The position numbers were made by a program, and so were the translations under genes. Shown here piece by piece: positions 1 through 9,100 of a stretch of DNA of 64,000 nucleotides. The notes beneath the pieces are model-generated. The model had not been told where the DNA came from. It saw nothing but the letters and a program-made list of their open reading frames with translations, and did not search any database. This DNA comes from Candidatus Rickettsiella viridis. GTDB taxonomy: Bacteria > Pseudomonadota > Gammaproteobacteria > Diplorickettsiales > Diplorickettsiaceae. Where the stretch lies: contig NZ_AP018005.1 of NCBI RefSeq assembly GCF_003966755.1, forward strand, positions 372,001-436,000, in the 5' to 3' direction. How positions within the stretch are numbered: position 1 is the first letter of the stretch; each line of letters opens with the position of its first letter.

Positions 1-234
1 ATAAAAAATGATAGGGGGGAAGAGCTTTTAAATGGAGGAGACAGCCTCGAGTATAATCTTTTTTCCGATCCGAACCATAAAAGCGATTGGGGCAGTGAGT
101 CAGGGGAAAATACTATGCATCGTATAGGTACAGGATTGGCACAAATTATCAATATTTACGGGGAAATTCCTATACACCAGCCAGTAGAAGCAGGAAGTTA
201 TACTGACTGGGTGACTATTTTTGTTGCTTTTTAA
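1..234 (+). CDS. Spore coat protein U domain pilin, C-terminal part (cut by window edge)
   Basis: The reading frame is open from the first base to a TAA at 232-234, giving about 77 residues. It ends with the pattern shared by the other SCPU proteins here: a W-G pair (DWGSESGEN), a segment reading as NIYGEIP, then GSYTDWVTIFVAF. In this family the C-terminal strand carries the alternating residues used in donor-strand exchange with a chaperone. The start lies outside the window. It is probably the first subunit gene of the pilus locus that follows. The family call is firm from similarity to the neighbours; its role as a structural subunit is inferred. Confidence 0.8.
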   Translation: MKNDRGEELLNGGDSLEYNLFSDPNHKSDWGSESGENTMHRIGTGLAQIINIYGEIPIHQPVEAGSYTDWVTIFVAF

Positions 235-298
235 GTCGTAGTTTGTGTAGTTAATGATTAAATAATAAATTTAATAAAGAATAGATAGATCATTAATC

Positions 299-327
299 TT
301 GATAAGAGATATAAAGCGTCCTACTAT
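299..327 (+). promoter_or_regulatory. Putative sigma-70 promoter upstream of first complete SCPU gene
   Basis: TTGATA (299-304), a 17-base spacer, then TACTAT (322-327), 62 bases before the ATG at 390. The same arrangement (TTGATT, 17 bases, TACTAT) precedes the next SCPU gene, which supports both calls. This is pattern-based only. Confidence 0.5.
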
Positions 328-389
328 AGTTTAAGAATATCATAAAGGATATTTCATAGCCTTTAGATTATTTGGTAAGGATATCAATT

Positions 390-887
390 ATGTTCAAAGC
401 ACGGAATGTTCTATTCGGGTTAGTACTTTTATTTATTTCTCAGTTTTCATTTGCCGGAATGGTGCCAGGAACGTTATCAATCACGGCAAATGTTGCGGCA
501 GCTTGCTCTGTTGGCGTTGCAAACTTACTTCCTTTTGGTACTTATACGGCGGGTGTAGACCTTGATGTAAATGGTTTGTTGCAAGTCACTTGTACGGCTA
601 CATCAAACTATAACATTGCGCTTGATGCAGGTTCAGGTGTAGGTGCAACAATACCGACACGTATATTGACTAATCCATCACCAGCAGGAACACTACAATA
701 TACTATTTACACCGATCCGACGCGTACCACGGTTTGGGGAAATGGTACGACGGGTTCTACAGTAGCTGGGGTAGGTACTGGTGCAGCACAATCAGTCACT
801 GTTCCAGGTCGAATTTTCGCCTCACAAACGGGAACCGTATCTCCCGGTAACTATACGGATACCGTGAATATAACGGTTAATTTTTAG
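390..887 (+). CDS. Spore coat protein U domain pilin subunit
   Basis: About 165 residues. A signal peptide is visible (MFKARNVLFGLVLLF... ending near FSFAG), then a small beta-rich secreted domain with two cysteines (AACSVG and QVTCTA) and the terminal pattern GRIFASQTGTVSPGNYTDTVNITVNF seen in Csu-type pilins. An upstream TTG at 372 extends the frame, but the ATG at 390 is preferred because TAAGGA lies about nine bases before it and the signal peptide then starts cleanly. It likely encodes a structural subunit exported by Sec, held by the chaperone encoded at 1648 and assembled through the usher at 2324. It has its own promoter-like sequence, so it may be expressed apart from the assembly genes. 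Confidence 0.85.
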   Translation: MFKARNVLFGLVLLFISQFSFAGMVPGTLSITANVAAACSVGVANLLPFGTYTAGVDLDVNGLLQVTCTATSNYNIALDAGSGVGATIPTRILTNPSPAGTLQYTIYTDPTRTTVWGNGTTGSTVAGVGTGAAQSVTVPGRIFASQTGTVSPGNYTDTVNITVNF

Positions 888-1039
888 TGCTTAGCTGCGT
901 TTAACTTCAAATTGATCTATTAAGCATACTTTCTGCTCTTTCTTGCTTTGATAATTTAAAAAATTGTATAAATGCTTTGCTTGGGCATTATTTCATAATA
1001 TGGATTGATTATATTAAAATATTAAATATATAAATTATC

Positions 1040-1068
1040 TTGATTGGCTTGAAGTGCTGGCATACTAT
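1040..1068 (+). promoter_or_regulatory. Putative sigma-70 promoter upstream of second complete SCPU gene
   Basis: TTGATT (1040-1045), a 17-base spacer and TACTAT (1063-1068), 45 bases before the ATG at 1114. It matches the spacing and both hexamers of the promoter-like site at 299-327. It probably drives the SCPU-chaperone-usher-SCPU run. Confidence 0.5.
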
Positions 1069-1113
1069 ACATAGTTCAATCTTATATTGACTTTTAATAA
1101 GGAAGTTATAGCA

Positions 1114-1614
1114 ATGTTATTTAGAGTAAAGATTTTACTTATTTTATTTACTTTGTTTATGAGCCAGCTTACTTGGGCGGCTACGGCAACGGGAACTTTA
1201 CCGGTGAGTGCGACGGTAATTGCTGCCTGTTTAGTAGGAACCGTAACACCCGTTGCGTTTGGTAATTACGATCCAACCAGTACTACGGATAATATTGCCG
1301 GACAAGGTGTTATACCAGTAACTTGTACCAATGGTACTTCTTATACTATCGGGCTTAATGCCGGAACATTTACGGGTGCAACCGTCACCACCCGTAGGAT
1401 GACGGGTACTTCGGCTGCAGGGCTTGCTTATGGTCTTTTCCAAAATACGGGCCGTACCACCAATTGGGGAAATACACCCGGTACGGATACCCCGGCTGCT
1501 GTTGTGGCAACAGGTACCTCTCAATCGGTTAACGTTTACGGTAAAATTACGGCATTACAGGCTGTTGCGGCAGGTAGTTATTCCGATTCGGTAACCATCA
1601 CTGTAAACTTTTAA
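1114..1614 (+). CDS. Spore coat protein U domain pilin subunit
   Basis: About 166 residues. Signal peptide MLFRVKILLILFTLFMSQLTWA, then the SCPU domain with cysteines in AACLVG and PVTCTNG, a WGN motif near residue 125 and the C-terminal strand SYSDSVTITVNF. The frame opens at TTG 1087, but ATG 1114 is chosen because AAGGAAG sits upstream and the signal peptide begins there. It lies 33 bases before the chaperone gene and probably heads the operon 1114-5262. It is a paralogue of the genes at 390, 4756 and 5427. It is most likely a major or minor pilin; which one cannot be told from sequence. Confidence 0.87.
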   Translation: MLFRVKILLILFTLFMSQLTWAATATGTLPVSATVIAACLVGTVTPVAFGNYDPTSTTDNIAGQGVIPVTCTNGTSYTIGLNAGTFTGATVTTRRMTGTSAAGLAYGLFQNTGRTTNWGNTPGTDTPAAVVATGTSQSVNVYGKITALQAVAAGSYSDSVTITVNF

Positions 1615-1647
1615 TAGATTAATACGCAATAATAAGGCTATTTAAGC

Positions 1648-2361
1648 ATGGATGTAGGGTACCGGTTGGGTTTACTGTTGTTGGGGTTTTTATTAACCTC
1701 ACCTGTTTTCGCGAATGTTTATGGTGTCACACCCGTACAGCTTTTCTTATCTTCAAAACAAATGATCGGTGTTGTCAGCGTTACTAATGAGAGTGAGGAA
1801 AGTGGTTTATTACAATTAAGCTTAGTTGATTGGAAGCAAAATCAAGGTAAGGATATCTATAAAAAATCCCATGATATTTTAATGACTCCACCTTTGTTTA
1901 AGCTGCCTCCACATAAAACACAAGTGATTCGTTTTGCCTTAAAACATCCGGTTTTTAATGCCTCACAACAGACTTATCGCTTACATATTAAAGAGCTAGA
2001 ACAACCTAGACAGAAGAAATTAGGCCAAACACTTTATTTTCTGATGGATATTTCCTTGCCATTGTTTGTGCAGCCCCAGCATGTTCTCGAACAATTTGTG
2101 TGGTCGACACAACGTTTAAATCCAAAGCACATCAAATTGAAATTATACAACGATGGCAATGTCACTTTGTTTGTCAAGGAATGGCAGTTATTGTCTAAAG
2201 AACCGCAAGCCGTTATGCCTCAAAAAAAATCAACTTTCGCCTATGTTTTACCTCACCAGTCACATAGCTGGATAGTAGCGGTTAATTCCAATACTAAATA
2301 TACGGATATTAAGTCAAATATTAATGGACAAAGCAAAAAATCGGTTCTACATCGACTTTAA
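1648..2361 (+). CDS. Periplasmic fimbrial chaperone (PapD/CsuC-like)
   Basis: 237 residues with an N-terminal signal peptide (LGLLLLGFLLTSPVFA). The PapD-like N-terminal immunoglobulin fold is recognisable: VTPVQLFLSSKQ, then VVSVTNES, and near residues 75-100 PPLFKLPPHKTQVIRFAL, the P-P-...-R region that anchors subunit C-termini in this family. Family length is about 230-250 residues. The chaperone binds SCPU subunits in the periplasm and delivers them to the usher. The 3' end overlaps the usher gene by 38 bases, consistent with translational coupling. Confidence 0.88.
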   Translation: MDVGYRLGLLLLGFLLTSPVFANVYGVTPVQLFLSSKQMIGVVSVTNESEESGLLQLSLVDWKQNQGKDIYKKSHDILMTPPLFKLPPHKTQVIRFALKHPVFNASQQTYRLHIKELEQPRQKKLGQTLYFLMDISLPLFVQPQHVLEQFVWSTQRLNPKHIKLKLYNDGNVTLFVKEWQLLSKEPQAVMPQKKSTFAYVLPHQSHSWIVAVNSNTKYTDIKSNINGQSKKSVLHRL

Positions 2362-4765
2362 ATATTCATTAGTTGCTTGCTTTATTGTTTTTTGTTTATT
2401 AAATAGCATTGTTACCGAAGCCAAGCAGGAAACGGGATTTTTAGAGAAACCACCAACAACGGAAAAAGAGAAATTTTACTTAATTCCTTTGTTGCTTGAA
2501 ATAAAACTAAATGAATCTTTATTGCCAGATGTGACACAGGCTTATAAAGACCGCTTAGGCCATGTTTGGATTGATAGAAGTGCGTTTTGTCGCTGGCACA
2601 TGCATTTACCCCACCATAGACCTTTTTTATATGAAGGACAGAAGCTTTATCAACTAAATTGGTATCCAGGATTAACATACCAGCTCGATCAGTATGCCAT
2701 GCAGTTATCATTACAGGTACCCGCCTCATTATTTACCGCCCAAACCTTTGATCCGCTCAGTAAACGCTTAGGTGCGCTACGCCCTAAAGAGCCCGGTGCT
2801 TTCTTAAATTATGATATGGTTGGTTTGAAAAATAATAGTCCAGAGATTAATCAAACGAATCTTTCCGCATTAATGGGCTTGGGTTTATTTAACCGTTTAG
2901 GAGTGGGAACAGCCGATGTATTAGCCTATAACAAATATGCTAACGACATCACTCTTTTGACGAGTCAATCCAATAAGCTGGTACGTTTAAATACGACTTG
3001 GACATTAGATGAGCCAGAAAAAATAGCGAGTTGGCGGTTCGGAGATGCGATAACCGGATCCACCTATTGGAGTGGGGCAGTGCGTTTTGCAGGTATTCAA
3101 TACGCTACTAATTTTAATACACAGCCCAATTTAGTGACATTTCCTTTGCCTGGTTATGAAGGCGAAGCAGCTATACCTAGCACGGTGGATGTCTTTGTTA
3201 ATAGTGTTTTGAATCAACAACAAATCGTTAATAACGGACCTTATATTTTTAACAATATACCGGTTATTTCTGGAGCAGGTACGGTAAACATTGTGACCCA
3301 AGATCTTTTGGGTCGTAGCCAAGTAGTTAGTTTCCCTTATTATGCTAGCCCTTTATTGTTAAAACCTAATTTAGTTAACTTCTCTTATGAAGCAGGTTTT
3401 GCACGGGATAATTACGGCGTTGATAGTAATGATTACGGACGTTTTTTAGGCGTAGCAACTTATCAACGGGGTATTACTGATCATCTGACTTTAGGTGGTC
3501 ACGCCGAAGTGTTATTTGATCAACAAACACTCGGTTTTTCAGCGGATTATTTATTAAATCAATATGGGGTAGCATCGTTAGCAGTTTCAGGGGGACATAA
3601 TTCTTTAGGTGAGGGAGGATTATTAGCTTTAGGTTTTGTGCATCAAGGGGCACAATTTAGTTATGATTTTAACACCAGCTTAACCACTTTAAATTATTTA
3701 CAGCTAGGTGACCAACCCAATACATCGCCGCCTAGTGTGATTAATCAATTATTTTTTGGTTATAGTTTGACAGACTATGGATCGCTGAGTACCAGCTATA
3801 CCATGATTAATAGTCGAAATTTTAATACTGCGAATGGATTTTCTAATACACCGACAGCGCGTTTAGTAACAGCCAGCTATAGTCATAACTTATTTAAAAA
3901 TATTTCATTGACGGTTGGTTTTGTGGGTGATTTACGTAATTCACAAACTAATCAGGCTTTTATTACGCTGGTTTTTGCACCTGATATTAATCATGCAATT
4001 AGTAATTCTAGTAATTGGCAAAATCATCAATTTCAAGATGTCTTGCAGTTTAGCAAACCCGTACCTTTGGGTACAGGTTATGGTTATAACTTGTTTGCTA
4101 GTAATAATAGCAGTCGGTATGCAGGCGCGGATATTACCCTGCAAAATGAAGTAGGTGCCTACACAGCCCGTCTAGGACAAGGTCGCGGATTAGCTAGCTA
4201 CGAATTAGATGCGAGTGGCAGTGTTATTTATTTTGCCGGTAATGGTTTCTTAGCGCGCAAATTAAAGAATAGTTTCGCATTAGTACAAGTGCCTGAATTC
4301 CCTGGCGTCGATGTATTTTATGAAAATCAACTCATGGGGCATACCGATAAATCGGGTAATTTATTAATAACACAGTTATTGACTTATCAGGAAAATAAAA
4401 TAGCAATAGAGCCAACTACCTTACCTTTAGATACACAAATAGGCATGACAACCCAAACGGCAATCCCCTATTATTCGAGTGGTGTTTTAGTAAAATTTCC
4501 AGTCAAGCATATACAAGGTGTGGTGATGCACTTGTTAGCACCTAACGGTCAACCCGTACCTGTTGGTGCAGAGCTTGTACTAAACACAGACCATGCTTGT
4601 ATGACTTACCCGGTAGGTTATGAGGGTGAAGTTTATATTCCTGATATTAGTGATTCCACACTGGTTGGTTCAGCGCATTGGGATCAACATGTCTACTATT
4701 TTTCGGTCAATCTACCTAAGACGGACGATCCGATTATTGAGTTGGGAGAAGTGCCATGTTACTAA
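2324..4765 (+). CDS. Outer membrane fimbrial usher (FimD/PapC/CsuD-like)
   Basis: 813 residues, the usual usher size. A hydrophobic export segment near residues 14-31 is followed by an N-terminal domain binding chaperone-subunit complexes, a long beta-barrel region (about 150-660) with typical usher wording (TFPLPGYEGEAAIPSTVDVFVN and GAGTVNIVTQDLLGR, the plug-proximal part), and C-terminal domains ending in ELGEVPCY. Ushers form the outer membrane pore through which subunits are polymerised. The gene starts inside the chaperone gene and overlaps the next SCPU gene by 10 bases, so the three are probably co-translated. No frameshift or internal stop is seen, so the assembly machine looks intact. 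Confidence 0.92.
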   Translation: MDKAKNRFYIDFKYSLVACFIVFCLLNSIVTEAKQETGFLEKPPTTEKEKFYLIPLLLEIKLNESLLPDVTQAYKDRLGHVWIDRSAFCRWHMHLPHHRPFLYEGQKLYQLNWYPGLTYQLDQYAMQLSLQVPASLFTAQTFDPLSKRLGALRPKEPGAFLNYDMVGLKNNSPEINQTNLSALMGLGLFNRLGVGTADVLAYNKYANDITLLTSQSNKLVRLNTTWTLDEPEKIASWRFGDAITGSTYWSGAVRFAGIQYATNFNTQPNLVTFPLPGYEGEAAIPSTVDVFVNSVLNQQQIVNNGPYIFNNIPVISGAGTVNIVTQDLLGRSQVVSFPYYASPLLLKPNLVNFSYEAGFARDNYGVDSNDYGRFLGVATYQRGITDHLTLGGHAEVLFDQQTLGFSADYLLNQYGVASLAVSGGHNSLGEGGLLALGFVHQGAQFSYDFNTSLTTLNYLQLGDQPNTSPPSVINQLFFGYSLTDYGSLSTSYTMINSRNFNTANGFSNTPTARLVTASYSHNLFKNISLTVGFVGDLRNSQTNQAFITLVFAPDINHAISNSSNWQNHQFQDVLQFSKPVPLGTGYGYNLFASNNSSRYAGADITLQNEVGAYTARLGQGRGLASYELDASGSVIYFAGNGFLARKLKNSFALVQVPEFPGVDVFYENQLMGHTDKSGNLLITQLLTYQENKIAIEPTTLPLDTQIGMTTQTAIPYYSSGVLVKFPVKHIQGVVMHLLAPNGQPVPVGAELVLNTDHACMTYPVGYEGEVYIPDISDSTLVGSAHWDQHVYYFSVNLPKTDDPIIELGEVPCY

Positions 4766-5262
4766 AAAAAATTAATGGGGTAGGGTGGCGTTATTTTATT
4801 TGTGTGCTTGTTTATTGTTTTTATAGTCAAGCAGCTTATGCCGCCTGCTCAGGATTGGGTTGTTCTTGTTCAGTTGGAACGACGGGGGTGGCTTTTGGTA
4901 CTTATAATCCAACCTTAGGAACAGCCGATACAGCAAATGGTAACGTAGCGGTAACCTGTTCGGCATTAGTTCTATTTACGGCATCGTATGTTATTAGCTT
5001 GGGTAAAGGCGCAAGCGCTACCTATTCACCTCGTTTTATGAATTTGTTGGGCGTGCACTTAAATTATAATTTATATACAACAGCGGGATTTACTTCCATT
5101 TGGGGTGATGCTACCGGAGGATCGGTCACTGTCAGCGACTCTTATACAGCTATTGCATTATCGCAGACAAGAAATTATACAGTCTTTGGCCGAATTCCTG
5201 CTTTACAGACTGTTGGTGCAGGAACCTATATCGACAGTGTCACTGTTACCGTTACTTATTAA
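4756..5262 (+). CDS. Spore coat protein U domain pilin, usher-linked
   Basis: 168 residues; signal peptide with cleavage near SQAAYA|ACSG. The mature part has extra cysteines (CSGLGCSCSVG) compared with the neighbouring SCPU proteins, then VTCSA, a WGD motif and the terminal strand TYIDSVTVTVTY. It overlaps the usher stop by 10 bases. In Csu-type loci the gene after the usher encodes a two-domain tip adhesin of about 340 residues; here only one domain is present, so either the tip is small or this is another structural subunit. The family call is confident, the position in the pilus is not. Confidence 0.83.
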   Translation: MLLKKINGVGWRYFICVLVYCFYSQAAYAACSGLGCSCSVGTTGVAFGTYNPTLGTADTANGNVAVTCSALVLFTASYVISLGKGASATYSPRFMNLLGVHLNYNLYTTAGFTSIWGDATGGSVTVSDSYTAIALSQTRNYTVFGRIPALQTVGAGTYIDSVTVTVTY

Positions 5263-5319
5263 ATTGCTATAAAATCCTATCGATAAAACCTGACTGGATA
5301 ATAAGGCATCCATCTATTA

Positions 5320-5372
5320 GGCTTAAGATAGGAAGCGGCAACGCAGATAAAAATTCAAGTTGAAGCGTATAA
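5320..5372 (-). repeat. Degenerate half copy of the 126-bp GAGTATA element
   Basis: The stretch containing GCGGCAACGCAGATAAAAAT and TCAAGTTGAAGCGTATA resembles the right half of the element at 56129-56254 (in the same orientation as that copy), with several changes. It lies between two SCPU genes. It is listed as a remnant; the match was made by eye. Confidence 0.45.
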
Positions 5373-5426
5373 AAGGGATTAATTTCTTGCCAGGATGTTT
5401 ATCCATTGGACAGAAGGGGGTTAATC

Positions 5427-5921
5427 GTGGGTTTTTTCTTTAAGTGGATTGCTTTATTATTTTTTTTATTGCTCAGTATCAGTCCAGCGTTTGCAGTAAT
5501 AAATACATCATCGATGATGATCGGTGTAGATGTAGTTAGCGATTGTACTATTAGTGCGACGCCGTTGATTTTTGGTTTGTATAATCCGAATGCGTGCACG
5601 TCTACCGAATCAACCGCACGTCTGAGAGTGCTTTGTACTTTAAATACACCTTATCATGTAGCCCTTGATCAGGGTGCCGGGAGTGCGGCGACAACAAGAT
5701 TACGTAGCATGTCAGGACCAGAGAATTCATCGATTCGATATACCTTATCGCAAAATCCAACGCATACGATTAATTGGGGTAATATTATTGGTGTAGATAC
5801 CAAGCTCAGAATAGGAAATGGGTTACAACAAATTCTGGTGGTGTATGGACAAATACCGCCTAAACAAAATGTGGGTATCGGTTCATATAGGGATATTGTA
5901 AACGTGAATATTATTTTCTAG
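5427..5921 (+). CDS. Spore coat protein U domain pilin subunit
   Basis: About 164 residues starting at GTG 5427, preceded by AGAAGGGGG at 5412-5420; a TTG at 5406 would add seven residues ahead of the signal peptide and would swallow that ribosome-binding sequence. A strong hydrophobic segment (WIALLFFLLLSISPAFA) is followed by SCPU features: SDCTISATP, VLCTLN, a WGN motif and a YRDIVNVNIIF end. It is 505 bases downstream of the previous subunit start and separated from it by a 160-base gap holding a repeat remnant, so it may be transcribed separately. Fifth SCPU gene of the cluster; role as pilin is inferred from family. Confidence 0.8.
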   Translation: MGFFFKWIALLFFLLLSISPAFAVINTSSMMIGVDVVSDCTISATPLIFGLYNPNACTSTESTARLRVLCTLNTPYHVALDQGAGSAATTRLRSMSGPENSSIRYTLSQNPTHTINWGNIIGVDTKLRIGNGLQQILVVYGQIPPKQNVGIGSYRDIVNVNIIF

Positions 5922-6161
5922 ATAGAATTTATTTTTCTTAGTTAATCGCCGCCATGAGGTTATTATTTGCGAATGGCTGTATATAGATATAATATAGACC
6001 TAATGGGTTGCCTAATAATTTCAAATCAAGTTATTTTCCCATTATTCTCTTAAAAATCCAAAAATATAGCGGATAGACAATACGGTTTATCTAGGAATGG
6101 TACAAGATTTTCTTTGTCTGCCGATCGTTAATGTTGCTAACGCCATCATTAGGCCATATTT

Positions 6162-9100
6162 ATGCATTTTATCTGTTGTGTCGCCAGGGATAGTGTCGCC
6201 AAAATGTGGGTAATCATATCTAAAACTATACGAACCACGCGCGTGTTTCTCAAACAGCTAATCCTATTATTTATTCTTAGCAACGCTATGATGAATGCCC
6301 AATCCGCTCCCATCGGTGCTCAGGTGACCGCAGGGACTGGAAGTATTAGCCAGTCTGGCAATACCACCACCATTAATCAGCAGAGCCAGAATTTGTCGTT
6401 GAATTGGAATCAATTCGATATTGCGCCAAAAGAAACAGTTAACTTTGCTCAGCCGGGCCGTAATGCTATTGCTGTAAATCGGGTGTTAGGTAGCAATCAA
6501 GCAAGCCAGATCCAAGGTCATTTGAATGCCAATGGACAGGTGTGGCTGATTAATCCGAATGGGGTGGTATTCGGGAAAAATTCAACCGTGAATGTCGGGG
6601 GATTGCTGGCTTCAACCCTAGATATAGCGGATAGCGAACTCAATAAATCTCAGCGCCAATTCAGTGGTTCTGGCACTGGCAGCATAATCAATAAAGGTAA
6701 TATCCAGGCAGCAAAGGGAGGTTATGTAGCGATGATTGCTAATATAGTCAGCAATCAAGGCCGTATTACTACCCCTCAAGGAACAACGGCGTTGGCAGCA
6801 GGTAGTCAGGTCACGGTGACGTTTGCAGAAAATCAGCTGACGGGAATTCGAATAGACAAAAGTACCTTGAATAACCTAGTAGAAAATAAGCAAATTATTC
6901 GGGCCAATGGTGGTACGGTTATTATGACAGCAGGCGCGCATGACAGCCTGTTAAGCAGTGCCGTGAACAACGGTGGGATAGTAGAAGCTCAGACAGTAAG
7001 TAAGCATAAAGGCGAAATTATCCTGCTAGGTGGAATGGATGCAGGAACCACGACAGTCAGTGGAACGCTGGATGCTACTGCACCACATAGCGGCAAAGGA
7101 GGAAGTATAGAAACTTCAGCAGCCCACGTGAAGATTGCTCCTGAGGTCAAAATTACCACTCAATCCAGTGAGGGTGCGGCCGGTACTTGGACGATTGATC
7201 CGCAGGACTATACTATTGCGGCCAGTGGCGGCGACATTACCGGCTCCCAAGTTAGTGCTTTGCTGGCCAGCAACAATATCATTATATCTTCTGCCCAGGG
7301 ACAGACGGCAGGAACAGGAAACCTAAACGTTAACAATGCTATTACCTGGAGTAACACCAATTCTCTGACGCTGAATGCCGTTCGAAATGTTAACTTTAAC
7401 AGTGGTGGTACGATAACCAATACGGCAGGCGGAACGCTGAATGTTCGTGCAGATTCAGGTGCTACCGGTACAGGTACTATCGTTATGGGAGGAGGAAGTA
7501 TCAACATTAGTGGTGCGGGCGGTGCCATTAACTTCTACTATAACCCTGCTACGTTTGGGACCCCATCGACGTTTACAAACGTGACTGCCGGAGCAGGAAC
7601 CACTTTTACACCTTATATGCTGATTAATACCCCTGCTAATCTAGCTGCAATTGCAACGGCACCCAATAATACCCGAAATTATGCATTGGGAACGAATCTT
7701 AATTTGAGCTCGATAGCGAACTTCACTCCCATTACTTTCAGCGGTAAGTTTGATGGTTTGAATAATACGATTAGCAATTTGACTATTACGGGAAGTAACA
7801 TCAGTGTCGGTTTATTCAATACGCTTAGTGCGGCGGCGATCGTTAAGAATTTGACTTTAAGTAATGTCAACGTTTCAGGACAAGCCTATGTGGGTTCCCT
7901 AGCTGGAACTAACAATGGTACTGTCAGCAATATCACGGTTTCTGGAAGTGTTAAAGGAAATGCTGCCTTCGTCGGTGGTGTATTTGGTATTGCCTTGCCA
8001 GGTTCCTCAGGAAATTGTATTACTAGTAGTGTCAATGTATCTGCCACAGGCATTAATGATATAAGTGACTATGTTGGGGGATTTTCTGGATCTATTACGG
8101 GTGGGACTTATACCAACAATACCGTGACAGGTTCCGTGACAACAGGTGCCCATAATCGTTATATCGGTGGTTTTGCTGGTTATAATAATGCCACAATCAA
8201 AAATTCCTCATACACGGGTACCATGATTACGCCCTATGATGGTATTCTCGGTGGTTTTATTGGTTTTACTGATCCTGCCTCAGTTGTTCAAGGGGTTTAC
8301 TCAACAGCGACTCTTAATGCTGGGGATTACGGTTATGACAGTAATGGTGGTTTAATCGGGGTTAATAACGGTACTATTGATAGCTCTTATGCGACCGGTA
8401 ATCTCACTTTTGGGCAAAGCTGGAATGTTGGTGGGCTGGTTGGTCTCAATGCTAATAATATCAGCAACTCTTATGCAACAGGTAACGTCAGCATTACGCC
8501 AGGACCTGTTCCGGTAGGGAATGGGCTCCAGACATTTATTCAGAATTATGGGGGATTGGTAGGGCAAAACATTGGTGGTGCATTGAGTAATGTCTATGCA
8601 ACAGGTAATTTAATCGCAACAGGTACGGTGGCTAATTCTGGAACTCGTTCTGTAGGTGGTTTAGTAGGTTATATGCCAGGCGGTTCTATTAGTCGGGCCT
8701 ATGCCACCGGTAAGGTAACGGCTGTAGCTTCAAGCAATGCGTTTGGTGGTTTACTCGGATATTATGCGGCAGGGGCAATTACAAATGTGTATGCTTCAGG
8801 CAACGTTTCGGTTACCGCAGTTCCGGGGGTAGCGATTCCTCCTTCTGCTATTGGTGGATTAATTGGATTCCTTGGAAGCGGGACTCTAAGCAATGGTTAC
8901 TCAATTGGTAGCGTGAATGGTTCAGTGGGAGCAACTAATATTGGTGGGCTAATAGGTCAATTTAGTGGTGCTGTCACGGGTAGATCATTTTGGGATACGA
9001 TAACTAGCGGACGGGCTACTTCCGCAGGCGGTGCTAATGTTGTAGGGATGACTACTGCTAATATGCAGACCCAGGCTAATTTCACCTCGGCTACTGCCGC

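Noticed and set aside
5988-5993. TATAAT upstream of the giant adhesin as a promoter
   Set aside because: No acceptable -35 hexamer at 16-18 bases; left unassigned.
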